A DNA stretch of 64,000 bases from Anagrus nilaparvatae. Its lineage: Eukaryota > Arthropoda > Insecta > Hymenoptera > Mymaridae. Shown piece by piece: positions 47,185 to 56,649 of this stretch. Within the stretch, counting starts at the first letter, position 1. Every line of letters starts with the position of its first letter. A program made the position numbers and the translations under genes. Below the pieces are notes generated by a model. The model ran no database searches. It saw only the letters and a list, made by a program, of their open reading frames with translations, and was not told the DNA's origin. The DNA lies in contig JAKSXM010000007.1 in NCBI GenBank assembly GCA_022575985.1, positions 9,798,501 to 9,862,500 on the forward strand, read 5' to 3'.

Positions 47185-48194
47185 ATGAAATTCTTATATT
47201 TCATCTTTTTTTTAGCAGTGATATTTGTATCAGCCGATAGTCAAAGTAATTTTGATAAAAAATAAAGTTAATTAATTTTTATAGGTATCTAAATAATTTT
47301 TTTTTATTTTTCCAGGATCAGAACCAAATTGGACATGCGTAAATCAATGCCAAGAAGTATTTATGTTTTTTGTATTAAATTCTCTTTTTAAAACTATATA
47401 TCTTAAAAATAATATTTTTCAAACAACTTAGTCAACGCGAAAAGGTTTTCAAATTTGTGGAACTGATGGCAAAACTTATAGCAGCATTAAAAATTTAGGA
47501 TGTAATAAGAGATGCGGAGGTACTTATATCAACAAATGATAAAATTAAGAATAAAAAAATTTTAATTTTAATAATAATTTTAAAATAAATCAAAAATTGA
47601 TTTCATGGTTTGGTTAATCATCGTTGAAGTCTTAAAATTAATTACTTTCATCAATTCGAACGTTAAGTGCATAAAAATAATTATAATTTCAGCTTGCATG
47701 TGTAACAGCTGTATTTGAGATAACAAAGCGTTCCTGGGGGCTGAGAATCTTCAGTGCCCCTGATAGTCTAGTTGGTTAAAACACCAATGTACAGAACTGG
47801 AAATCGTGGGTTCAAATTCCTCCTAGGGCCCGTTTTTTTATCTCAAATAAAAAGTTCAATCTAAGATCTTTCTATAAATTAAAAATTTAATTTCTTTTAA
47901 ATTAAAATTTTTTAAAAATTAATATTTTATATAATGATTTGAAAAAATTATTAACTAAAATGAGACGATTCATTCGTACACCTATCAGTGTTGAGTTAAA
48001 TAAATCAAAAATTGATTTCATTGTTCGGTTAATCATCGTTAAAATCTTAAAATTAATTAATTTCATCAATGCGAACTTAACGTTCGATATGAATTTAACA
48101 TTCATAAAAATAATAATAAAAATTTTACTTTTATATTGCAGTTGATGTTGGCTTTGAATATGTAGGTGAATGCAAATATAGTATTGAAGACTAA
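47185..48194 (+). CDS. Kazal-type serine protease inhibitor, 80 aa, four exons
   Basis: Small secreted inhibitor expected to block serine proteases by presenting a canonical loop. Exons are 47185-47245, 47316-47356, 47432-47519 and 48142-48194, with GT..AG introns of 70, 75 and 622 bp; the joined frame is open to TAA. Residues 1-18 or so form a signal peptide (MKFLYFIFFLAVIFVSA). The mature part contains six Cys: W-T-C-V-N-Q-C, then Q-I-C-G-T-D-G-K-T-Y-S-S (the Kazal signature C-G-T-D-G-x-T-Y), then N-L-G-C-N-K-R-C and V-G-E-C. The Cys usually found just after TYSN is shifted, so it is a non-classical Kazal domain. The P1 region is probably between the second and third Cys. Short exons explain why no long ORF marks it. 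Confidence 0.75.
47693..47718 (+). other. Possible alternative terminal exon of the Kazal gene
   Basis: AATTTCAG precedes CTTGCATGTGTAACAGC. Read in the phase set by exon 3 this gives A-C-M-C-N-S-C-I-stop, a short Cys-rich end. It follows the first copy of the intron duplication, so it may be a diverged copy of exon 4 or a decoy. Confidence 0.3.
47756..47829 (+). ncRNA. tRNA-like sequence (pseudo-tRNA or SINE head)
   Basis: A 74-nt stretch with a box A match (TAGTCTAGTTGG) and a box B match (GGTTCAAATTCC) at tRNA spacing. A 5-bp anticodon stem (one mismatch) closes a 7-nt loop. The acceptor ends GCCCCTG/CTAGGGC pair only partly, the D stem does not pair and the anticodon would be ACA, so it is unlikely to be a working tRNA. 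It sits in intron 3 of the Kazal gene. Confidence 0.5.
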
Positions 48195-49029
48195 AAAAAT
48201 ATTAACTTTTTCACGATGGACTAAAATATCAATTAATCAAAAAATTTGTTATATTTTACCCATTTAAATAAAAAATTTATAACACGATGAGTTATTTATT
48301 GAAAGAAAAATTACACAAACGTATAACTAAAATTATCTTAGAAATCAAATCTTGCTTTACTGAAAATAAAAATTTCGAATAGCTATATTGGTTTCGGGTA
48401 TTGAAAATATATTATCATCAAAAAATTAATTTTACCTTCGGGAAAAAATTGAGCTTTCTACTGCTGAGGAATTAACCAACCTATATAATATATGCATACG
48501 GAAAATGTTTAATAAATCGAAGTGCTAGAATATAAGTATTATATATTTACGTAGTATATAATATACTCTTTGATAAATCGTACCCAACATTACAACATTT
48601 AATTTTATAATTAGAATAATCCACCCTTACTAAATGTGAAGCCTCTTAACCCAAATAATAATTAGTCCCTGAATGCGAATTATTTTAAGTCCCTAAATTA
48701 AAATTATTCTAAGTCTCTAAATTGAAGTCCCATTTGACTCCTCTTTAAATGGAAAATGTTTGAACTTTACCTTCGATTTTCAAGTTCCCCAAGTACCCTT
48801 CCCTCTAAACATCTTCCATGTTGAAATTTTTTTTCATGTCCGTTTTTAACCCTCGGTTAATTTATGTATAAAAAATTATTCTAATTTAACCCTTTAATAG
48901 TGAAAGATCTCATTTATAGAGTGAGTAACTTTGTCGTACATGAAAGCGTTTACATGAATCTCCTCTGACTATCATGGATTAGGGAGACTTCGCTGTAAGA
49001 GGATTGACCAAATTTTAACTGCAGAATTC
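48195..49029. other. Intergenic, nothing recognised
   Basis: 3' flank of the Kazal gene (AATAAA at 48269-48274 may be its poly(A) signal), then AT-rich DNA without features. Confidence 0.45.
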
Positions 49030-50883
49030 TTAACCTACACGGCCAGGCTGCTTTGCTTGAAAATTCAAGCAAACAATTGAAAATTAAAGCAAATTGCTTG
49101 AATATTCAAGCAAATGCTTGGAATTTCAAGCAATCAATTAAATCAAATAAAAAAGACTGTAGGAAAGCTTACATTTTGTTGCCCTCCCTTTTTTTTAAGA
49201 GTTATTTGAAGAAAAAAAATTTTAATTAACTGCTGCTATTCCTAATTGTCTATTTCTTTCATTTTTTAATTATATAAATTTCTGGTTTGTTACTGCTTTT
49301 ATTTTATCCAAAGGTAATGGGGGGTAGGTAAATTAAGATGAAACAGAGTAATGTTTAAAAAAAATTCAATTATGATTTTTAGATTAAAACTAGATTTTCC
49401 AAGCATATATAGAATAAATAAATTGTCAAAAAACTATGTTAAAAAAAATAAAACTTTAAGTTAACAGTTACAGGAAAGTTAAATTATAATATTTCTTTTC
49501 ATTTTTAAACTTTATGACAATTAATTTTCTGAAATATATTTACCTGAGTCTTACTTGACATATTTCTGACAAAAAAACTTACCAGTGAGATTTAAACATT
49601 AGTTCAAGTTAGGTAATAAGTAAATGTAAATAGATTTAAGATGAAATTTTGGTAATTTTGAATGCTTATTTTTTAATAATTAAACTAATTAGAATTTTAA
49701 TTAGTATAAAAAAAATTAATTAGTTACAAATATATTATTTTTTTTAATTATTTAATTTTTATATATAATTATTTAAAAATTTAGTTTTCATCTACAAATC
49801 AATATTGAATTTTTTTTTAACATGACTCTGTTTCATCTTAATTTACCTACCCCTCATTCTCTCTGAATAACATAAAAGCAGTAACAAACCAGAAAGGACC
49901 CCGCACAAAAGGATAGGAAATGGAGTTTCGGTCAAATTGGCTGAATTTTTGATATGTTGTAGGTTTCATCATTCTGAACAAAAGTCTCACTGAGCACAAA
50001 GCTCAAAAGTCCCAACTTTGGCTGCTACGGAGCTTGAAAGCTCCAAAGCTCCATCATAACAAAGTTGCTTAAAAACCTATTTTCTTTTATTTTTAACGTA
50101 TATCATTATGTTTTTGAGGTCGCTGATTTCGAATCCGATGTCAGATTAACGAAATTGTCAATTGGCAGCTGTCAATTAGCTGTCAAGACTCTAAAATATC
50201 GTAGAAAACTTTAAAATTTAGCTGGGATACACGTTATTGAGGTCACTGACTTTGAATTCGATGTCAGATTTATTATATTGTCAATTGACAGATGTCAATT
50301 AGCTGCCAAAAATATAAAATATTGTAAATAACTATTTTATAGTCTTGACAGCTAATTATCAGCTGCCAATTGACAATTTCGTTAAACTGACATCGGATTC
50401 GAAATTAGCGACCTCAAAAACATAAAGATATGTTTTAAAAATAAAAGAAAAAAGGTTTTTAAGCAACTTTGTTATGATGGAGCTTTGGAGCTTTCAAGCT
50501 CCGTAGCAGCCAAAGTTGGGACTTTTGAGTTTTGCGCCCATTGAGAGTTTTGCTCAGAATGATGAAACCTACAACATATCAAAAATTCAGACAAATCGAC
50601 CGAAACTTCATTTCCTATCCTTTTGTGCGGGGTCCTTTATATAACTAAAAAATGAAAGAAATAGGCAATTAGGAATAACAGCAGGTAATTAAAATTTTTT
50701 TTCTTCAATAACCTCTTAAAAAAAGGTAGGGCAACAAAATTTAAGTTTTCCTACAGTATTTTTTATTTGATTTAATTGATTGCTTGAAATTCCAAGCATT
50801 TGCTTGAATATTCAAGCAATTTGCTTTAATTTTCAAGCGTTTGCTTGAATTTTCAAGCTAAGCAGCCTGGTCGTGTATATTAA
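49030..50883. mobile_element. Foldback element with GCTTGAA repeats, host of a nested element
   Basis: Outer termini TACACGGCCAGGCTGCTTTG (49035) and its inverse ending near 50878 (CAGCCTGGTCGTGTA) are flanked by TTAA at 49030-49033 and 50880-50883. Next come tandem palindromic GCTTGAATATTCAAGC units. Arms run at least 340 bp (to GGGGTAGGTAAATTAAGATG on the left, inverted at about 49835). The right arm is interrupted by the insertion at 49896-50635. No ORF. Confidence 0.8.
49896..50635. mobile_element. Spy-like element inserted between AAA and TTT
   Basis: Inverted ends GGACCCCGCACAAAAGGATA (49896) and its inverse ending GCGGGGTCC (50635). The arms match for about 350 bp and include CTTTGGAGCTTTC and TGACAATTTCGTTAA. 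It lies between AAA (49893-49895) and TTT (50636-50638). The other arm of the host element gives the empty site AAATTT at 49276-49281, so there is no target duplication and no base change. That is the hallmark of Spy transposons. Non-autonomous: no transposase. Confidence 0.7.
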
Positions 50884-51157
50884 CTTTACATGATCGTTGG
50901 ATTTTTCAAAAAATGCTAATTAATAGTTTTAAACAATTTTCGCTAAAATGGCTTTTAAGTATCGTAAAAAAGTAATCTTTTTTTAAATTACAGTTAATTG
51001 TAATTGTTTTTTCTATTTTGCATTGCTAAAACTTGTCTGATTTTCGCAAGTCAAGATTTTTTTTGGTTCCTCAATGAGGAACCATTTTTTTTATAATAAT
51101 AATAAAACAAAACTAAATTATCAATTAATTAATTATATAATATTTTTAAATTTATGC
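50884..51157. other. Intergenic, nothing recognised
   Basis: AT-rich spacer between two foldback elements. Confidence 0.4.
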
Positions 51158-51362
51158 ACCCACGTAAAAGGATTAAGCTTAATTTTGGTTAAGCTTAATG
51201 AATTAAGCTTACGGACTAACCTAAAAAAGCTTAATTTTAAAAATTAAGTCTTTTTAGGTTAGTACGTAAGCTTACTGAAGTAAGCTTAATCCAGTAAGCT
51301 TACTCCAATAAGCTTAATTCATTAAGCTTAACCAAAATTAAGCTTAATCCTTTTACGTGGGT
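51158..51362. mobile_element. 205-bp foldback element built of AAGCTTA units
   Basis: Ends ACCCACGTAAAAGGATTAAG and its inverse (TTACGTGGGT) bracket a dense series of TAAGCTTA/TTAAGCTT units, with ten AAGCTT sites in about 205 bp. The whole folds on itself around TTAATTTTAAAAATTAAG. Confidence 0.8.
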
Positions 51363-51797
51363 TTGTATTTCTTTCTATTGATATATAAATTAACTAGTTT
51401 TCTTCTATTTGAAAATCTCCAGTCAATGTACGGTTTCATAGGTTTTCTTTACAGGATAATAATTCTCCTACTGTTTTACTGTGGGTTTTTTGACTTATAT
51501 ATACCAATTCCCAAGTGAATATTTAGAGTGGTTTTCAAAATAAGATGACTGTTTTATTTTTTTTTAAGTATTTGCAACAGATCTTAAGATCTTGGGAAAC
51601 AGGTATTAGGTATTTGAACAAAGTAAATATTTTTTTGAAACTAAGAATTAATTTTTAGATTTTAAATGTTATAATAACAAATTTTGATAACAAATTTTGA
51701 ATTCCACAAAATTACTAATTAAATTAAGAAAAGTTCATTAAAATAACATATAAACAAAATATTAAACAAAAAAGTATAATTCATTTCTCGAAAAAAA
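51363..51797. other. 3' flank of the 52-kb cuticle gene
   Basis: AT-rich; no repeat or ORF supported. Confidence 0.4.
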
Positions 51798-52399
51798 TTA
51801 ATAATAACGATGAGCTAATGGTGCTGCAGATTGCAGAGATATGAAACCTGAACGAATTGGTGAAGCGATCTTGGGGTATTTTGGATATGCAAACTGTGTT
51901 GGAGCTACTGGAGCAGGTGCAACTGCAACTGGAGCGGGTGCTACGGCGACTGGTTCTCTGTGTACAACAGCAATAAATCCATGCAAGTCATCAGCGGTGT
52001 ATTCAACGAATCTTCTGGTACCATCTGGTTCATAGAGTGAGTAACTTCCACGAACAACGTCTCCATTACGACTTTCTTCGTGGTGTTTAAAGTCACCAGT
52101 TAAAGCATCTTGGACATCGTAACCAAAACTGTATTGAGGATATGCATTATAATTCAAATCTACGGTATTGAATGCTAAATCCGGAATGGCTGGTGAATAA
52201 TGGATGACACTAGCATTGGCTATGGCAGCAAAGGCAGCAAAGGCAGCAATAAAGAGGAGCTAGAAATAGATTTTTTTTTTAATTATCTTTATGCACATCA
52301 ATTTATATTTGCTATAAATAGTGTAAAGTACTAATAAATATTAATATTAATTACTAATAAATGAAATAAGTAGTGAAAAATTTTTACCTTGAAGACCAT
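51798..52399 (-). CDS. RR-2 cuticular protein, 157 aa, two exons
   Basis: Secreted chitin-binding cuticle protein. Exon 1 is 52388-52399 (M-V-F-K, donor GTAAAA). Exon 2 is 51798-52259 (acceptor TTCTAG), 128-bp phase-0 intron. Using the spliced start rather than the internal Met at 52157 adds the signal peptide ([16 protein letters not shown], about residues 1-20). RR-2 is about residues 47-107: [50 protein letters not shown]. The tail has two [14 protein letters not shown] units, then [13 protein letters not shown] and AAPLAHRYY. It has I in HGFIAVV where other members have N-A. Upstream block and TATA are shared with the 29-kb gene. Confidence 0.95.
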
Positions 52400-52482
52400 T
52401 TTTGAATATTTTTTCAATCAATTGGATTGTACTTTTACCAAGTTTGCGTAAGAAATGATCTCTATACGAGAACACCACGGTT

Positions 52483-52490
52483 CTTTTATA
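52483..52490 (-). promoter_or_regulatory. TATA box of the 52-kb cuticle gene
   Basis: TATAAAAG on the minus strand, 84 bp upstream of the ATG; identical to the 29-kb gene's TATA box. Confidence 0.7.
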
Positions 52491-52550
52491 CTTGCGTTCC
52501 CTTAAAAAAATAATGTGTGAAAATAAAAAAAAGTAATAATTTATAATACA

Positions 52551-52609
52551 GGATATAACTTCCACCTTGCATTATGATTTTTATTTTCCTTAATATAACT
52601 GACCCTTTC
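52551..52609 (-). promoter_or_regulatory. Upstream block shared by three cuticle genes
   Basis: On the minus strand GAAAGGGTCAG (52600-52609) then CAAGGTGGAAGTTATATCC (52551-52570), same order and similar spacing as at 28887-28962 and 54985-55033. Confidence 0.6.
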
Positions 52610-53032
52610 TATATTTATTTTTAAATACAAATGATTAGTACAGGTTCAGTTAATTTAACAGCTAATTAAATTTAACATATAATACAATTCATTTTGATTT
52701 AAATTTTTTTTAATACGTTTTTCTAAATAAATTTTTTGTGAAATGCCAATTAAATTAAAATTTTTCGATGTTGCAATTTCGAATTTAAAAAATAATATAA
52801 GAGATTTGTTAAGGGGTTTTTTAGCCAGTCAGTAACAATTAAATCTATTTATTTAAACATATTTATTTCTTATAACTACTGATCTTTTTCTCAAACCAAA
52901 AAAATTATTTAGCTAGGCATATAAAAAAAAATATATAAACTTGCTTAAAAATATTTGCCAATTTGAATTCTTGTTTTTTCAACTTACCCTCTTACGCTAT
53001 CACATTAATGTGATCTTAAAATTTGTATCAAA
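52610..53032. other. Intergenic, nothing recognised
   Basis: AT-rich sequence ending at the CAAA duplicated by the following element. Confidence 0.4.
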
Positions 53033-53981
53033 GGGGGCGTTCAATAATTACGCAACGCTGTATGGGGATCGACCGTTTTGTTGTAACCGTTACTGGGCGT
53101 TGCGTTAGGGTAGATTCACGATAAAAAAATGTTGCGCAACGAAAATCATTTTTAAATACAGTAAATTAAATTTTTTTCAATTAAAAAAAAAATGCAAAGC
53201 CGAAACCAATAGTTTATCCTTTGTTTAATAAGTAGCTTTTCTTCCTAGCGGGCTGAAAACACTTTTTTCGTCCCGCAACGAGATCGAAAAAAACGCTTTT
53301 TCACCCAGTGAGAAAGAAAAATTTCGTTTTGTCCATGGGAATAAAAAAAAATACCCCAGATCGCAATTTACCATCCTCGGCTTTACCTCGGATGCTAATT
53401 AACATGCGATCTGGGTCATTCTTTTTTTTTGCTCCCTTGGTTAAAAATGTACTAATTTTTTCCATCTCGTTGTGGGTCGAAAAAAGTGTTTTCGGCCCGC
53501 TAGGAAGAAAAATTAATAAATCGTAGAGAGAAGCTAGGGATAAAAATAAAAAATTTGAATAATTAGAAAAGAATATTAGTCATATTATAAGTGAAATATG
53601 AAGTATTTGCAGTCCAAGGCATCTAATATTTGTCGTTTGTTAAAGCTGGGAAAATTTATTTACTTTTAAGATAATATAATATTAAATTAAAATATATCAT
53701 AATTTATAAAAATAGTTATTGGGTTTTTATATTGACTTCCCATAAATAAAATAATACATATTTTTTAAGAGAACTAAAAACATAGTTTTGCAAACAATAA
53801 TAACATCAATATTTAATTTTATTATTTTTTGTGAAAAAAGGCCCTTTACTAAAAAAAAAATAGTTGCGCAACGTTTTAGTAGGGTGGGTGGACTGAACTC
53901 TAAGCGTTGCACAGCGTTGCAGGGGGGTGAACTGATACGAAATTTCCCAAAATTAGCGTTGCGTAATTATTGAACGCCCCC
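53033..53981. mobile_element. 949-bp non-autonomous DNA transposon with 26-bp TIRs
   Basis: Starts GGGGGCGTTCAATAATTACG and ends with its exact inverse (CGTAATTATTGAACGCCCCC); the match extends to at least 26 bp. Both sides carry CAAA (53029-53032 and 53982-53985), a likely 4-bp target duplication. Inside, a second inverted pair (53231-53516: TTCTTCCTAGCGGGCTGAAA and its mirror GGCCCGCTAGGAAGAA) contains a copy of the dispersed CCTCGGATGCTAATT repeat. No transposase; the superfamily is not assigned. Confidence 0.8.
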
Positions 53982-54342
53982 CAAAATGTAAAAAATTGTG
54001 CAAATTTAACTGGTTAAGATTTTTTCTCATATTTTCAAATTTTTTTTTAAAAGTTACGTAGAAAAAAATATATATTAAAAAATATAATAAAAATGTATAG
54101 ATATATTAATCATAAAATGTGTTAAATAAAATAATAAATAAAATATTTTTTTTTTACAGTGCATTAGAAACAATTTTTTTTTGAAAAGATAAGGCCGACC
54201 TTAACTTCAATCACTTGAAGTAAAAATTTTTTCTTGCCGATATAATAAAAGTTGTTTAAGATAATTTTAATCGACAATGTCGAAGTTTATTGTTTCTAAG
54301 AGTATGGTGAAAGTAGGTGAAATTGGTCCTTAATTTTAATTT
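53982..54342. other. Intergenic, nothing recognised
   Basis: AT-rich; no feature supported. Confidence 0.4.
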
Positions 54343-54844
54343 TTTTAACTAACCTTCGACTACAGCCTAAAATGGGACTCACATATTAAGAATATATTCA
54401 AAAGGCTGCGATATTTCCTATTTTTATTATACAAATTGAACCACATAGACTCAAAAATTAAGAATTAATATTAAATATGTGAGAGGATTGGTTTTTTTTG
54501 ATTAAGAATTAATAATTATGTATTATGCTCTATGTCAGAGTATCTGGACATACGGTATAACAGCTTGGGGTGGTGCCTATAGTAAAGAAACCAACCCTTT
54601 GCAAAATTTTTTAAACAGAATACTAAAAAGAATCCCAGAACTTAAAGCAGAAGTACTTGATGTCAAAAATACTTTTAAATTGCATTCACTTCTACGCCAC
54701 TATGTCAAGTTCTCCCAAACATACAACAAATCAACTAGTAAAACAAGAAATAAAAGCCTAAAATTTCCCGGTATTAATAAAGAAATATTTAAAAAAAGCT
54801 CTAAATCAGATTATTTAGAAAATATTATTGTTCAAGGTGAATAA
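54343..54844 (+). pseudogene. LINE RT C-terminal fragment, interrupted
   Basis: Plus-strand remnant homologous to the C-terminal part of the 32-35 kb LINE ORF2. Part one encodes FDYSLKWDSHIKNIFKRL and YKLNHIDSK (matching its RWDTHTQNLLKRI and YKLRHINKK). Then come a stop and about 50 bp of extra sequence with a duplicated TTAAGAATTAATA. Part two (54518-54844) continues with MYYALCQSIWTYGITAWGGA and a C-terminal tail. It is in the same family but diverged, and dead. Confidence 0.8.
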
Positions 54845-54984
54845 AGCGATAAATATTTGTATTATAATTTGTTTTATAAATGTGTGTAAAACCATTAAAA
54901 ATATTTTTTTATTATATAAATGCAATTCACTATAAATAAACGGTAACGTAGAACAGACAATTGCATTGAAAAGAAAAATTATTT

Positions 54985-55033
54985 GAAAGGGTCGCAAGTT
55001 TAAAAGAAAAAGTCATGGTACAAGGTGGAGGTT
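54985..55033 (+). promoter_or_regulatory. Upstream block shared by three cuticle genes
   Basis: GAAAGGGTCGC at 54985-54995 and AGTCATGGTACAAGGTGGAGG at 55011-55031, as at 28887-28962 but with a 4-bp deletion in the second motif. Confidence 0.6.
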
Positions 55034-55094
55034 GCATTTTTATTAAGAAATCATATCTTTCTTTTTCTTTTTTCTTTATGGGTCTGCAAGTCAG

Positions 55095-55102
55095 TATATA
55101 AG
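55095..55102 (+). promoter_or_regulatory. TATA box of the 55-kb cuticle gene
   Basis: TATATAAG, 90 bp upstream of the ATG at 55185. The stretch to the ATG is closely similar to 29042-29132 (both contain AAGAACTGAA and ATACTTCG.TTAAGTA). Confidence 0.65.
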
Positions 55103-55282
55103 AACTGAAATTTTTTGGTAAAAATATCAATCGCTAAAAATACTTCGATTAAGTACAAGCGAGCTAATCGTTGAATTCATAAAAATGGGTTTTAGGTAAA
55201 TATTTTTGTGTGTCTTACATTGGTTAATTTTTATTTTAAATAAAATTGTTATTTCTTTTTGAATTTTCTTTTCGTAAATAAA

Positions 55283-55286
55283 AGAC
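55283..55286. repeat. Target site duplication AGAC (left)
   Basis: AGAC immediately before the 5' LTR; the matching copy is at 63251-63254. Confidence 0.8.
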
Positions 55287-56001
55287 TGTAACGTCAGGTC
55301 AAAACGACCCTAAATAAAAGGGTTATTATTTAATGTAGCCAAGGTCAACAGTTGCTTCATATCAAACATGACTTGGTAAAATATACCAAGCGTTATTAAC
55401 GTAACACCTGAGCAAACATACATAAATATTTCGAGCACTTATCAGCTCAGCGGGCGTTGGCCCACGTAATCGAGACCTTGACGTAGAACTTCCCCCATAA
55501 TTAAAAATAGCAATAGATTTGGTGACTAGACAAAACGCTCTTATCACTATATATAGAGGTAAAATCCGAGGGGTCGCTCTCGCTTTTTAGCCGTGAATCC
55601 GTTTAGCTTCACGTTTCTGGTTGTGCCGTCCCGGTCTTCAGCTAGACATGGCTCTCTTTTATCTGCCAGCAATTACGCGATTAGTTCCGTTACAAATTCA
55701 GTGCCAGACGCTCGAAGTATACTTACCAATCCAAGTGATCTCAGTAGTTGGACTTTAAAATAATTAGGACTTCCAGTTGGACTTTAATTAGTAATAGTAA
55801 GCAAGTTGTAAGTTATTATAAGACATTTTATAACTATAAGTAAATAATAGAAATAAAAGTAGTTATTAATTAATTATCTTAAATTGATTTGAACCTAATC
55901 CTTTCCCGCCGTTAGTGTCACGTAGACGCAAGGCTAAAAGGTATCCATTTGCATTAGCAATATTCTTTACAGGTTACAATAAAGTAAGTTTAGACGTAAC
56001 A
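55287..56001 (+). repeat. 5' LTR, 715 bp
   Basis: Begins TGTAACGTCAGG and ends AGACGTAACA, so the ends form a 9-bp imperfect inverted repeat (TGTAACGTC with GACGTAACA) with TG..CA borders. It contains a TATATATAG box at 55548-55556, a likely promoter, and AATAAA at 55852-55857, a likely poly(A) signal. A 61-codon minus-strand open frame in both LTRs is considered chance. Confidence 0.97.
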
Positions 56002-56005
56002 AGTT

Positions 56006-56023
56006 TGGGGTCTCGTCCGCGAT
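56006..56023 (+). promoter_or_regulatory. Primer-binding site
   Basis: TGGGGTCTCGTCCGCGAT, starting 4 nt after the LTR. It begins TGG, as complementary to a tRNA CCA end, and differs at 2 of 18 positions from the known tRNA-Pro primer site sequence as I recall it, so tRNA-Pro is the likely primer. Confidence 0.7.
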
Positions 56024-56649
56024 TAATTTTGTGGTTCAAATCAAAGTTTTTAAATTTTTCAAGTTGTTTTTTATTTAATGATTTAACTACCTTTATTATT
56101 ATTATTTACAGATTGGTTTACAAATAATAAAGTAAAAAAAAAAAAGTAGTAAAAAATTAAATTACAGTAAATTTATTTGTCATTTTTTTTTTTAAGAAGG
56201 TAAAAATCCAAAATTTAAAAATTTTTTTTTTTTATAATTTATATTAAATGATGCTTGTATAATTAAAATATAGAATAAATTTAATTATACGTGTCATTTT
56301 TGTTAAGAGATAATTCATACAGTAATTTAATTTAAATATTATTCAAAAAGATTAATATATAAAAATTTTTTTTTTATCAGTGATAAAATATTTTTATTAA
56401 TAGAAATTGATTGAGTAAACCTTAATACTTATCTAATTCAAAGTCAGTATTAACAAATTTAGTAATTTTGTTTAAAAAAAAAAAAATAAAATTTTTTTGT
56501 TTTTTAAATTTGATTTTTCAGTAAAAGTGTAATTTATTAAATAATTTTTTTGTTAGTATCAGTCATTTTATCTGAAATATATTAAATAAATTTTTTTTTC
56601 TTCTCATATTTAAAATCTTTTTTTTGTTTAAAAAAAAAAAATTTACAAA
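56024..56649 (+). other. 5' leader of the LTR element
   Basis: About 620 bp of noncoding, T- and A-run-rich leader between primer site and gag. A packaging signal is expected here but none can be named. Confidence 0.6.

Larger units (their letters stand above)
47585..48090 (+). repeat. Direct duplication inside intron 3 of the Kazal gene
   Basis: About 90 bp at 47585-47675 (AAATCAAAAATTGATTTCAT, then GGTTAATCATCGTT) recurs at 48003-48090 with few changes. The duplicated segment precedes an acceptor-like site in each case, suggesting duplication of intron plus terminal exon. Confidence 0.7.

Noticed and set aside
47756..47829. Functional tRNA gene
   Set aside because: D stem does not pair, acceptor stem has mismatches and the ACA anticodon is implausible; kept only as a tRNA-like sequence.
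55362..55547. 61-codon minus-strand open frame in both LTRs
   Set aside because: It is present twice only because the LTRs are identical; no family resemblance and it overlaps the promoter and transcribed LTR.
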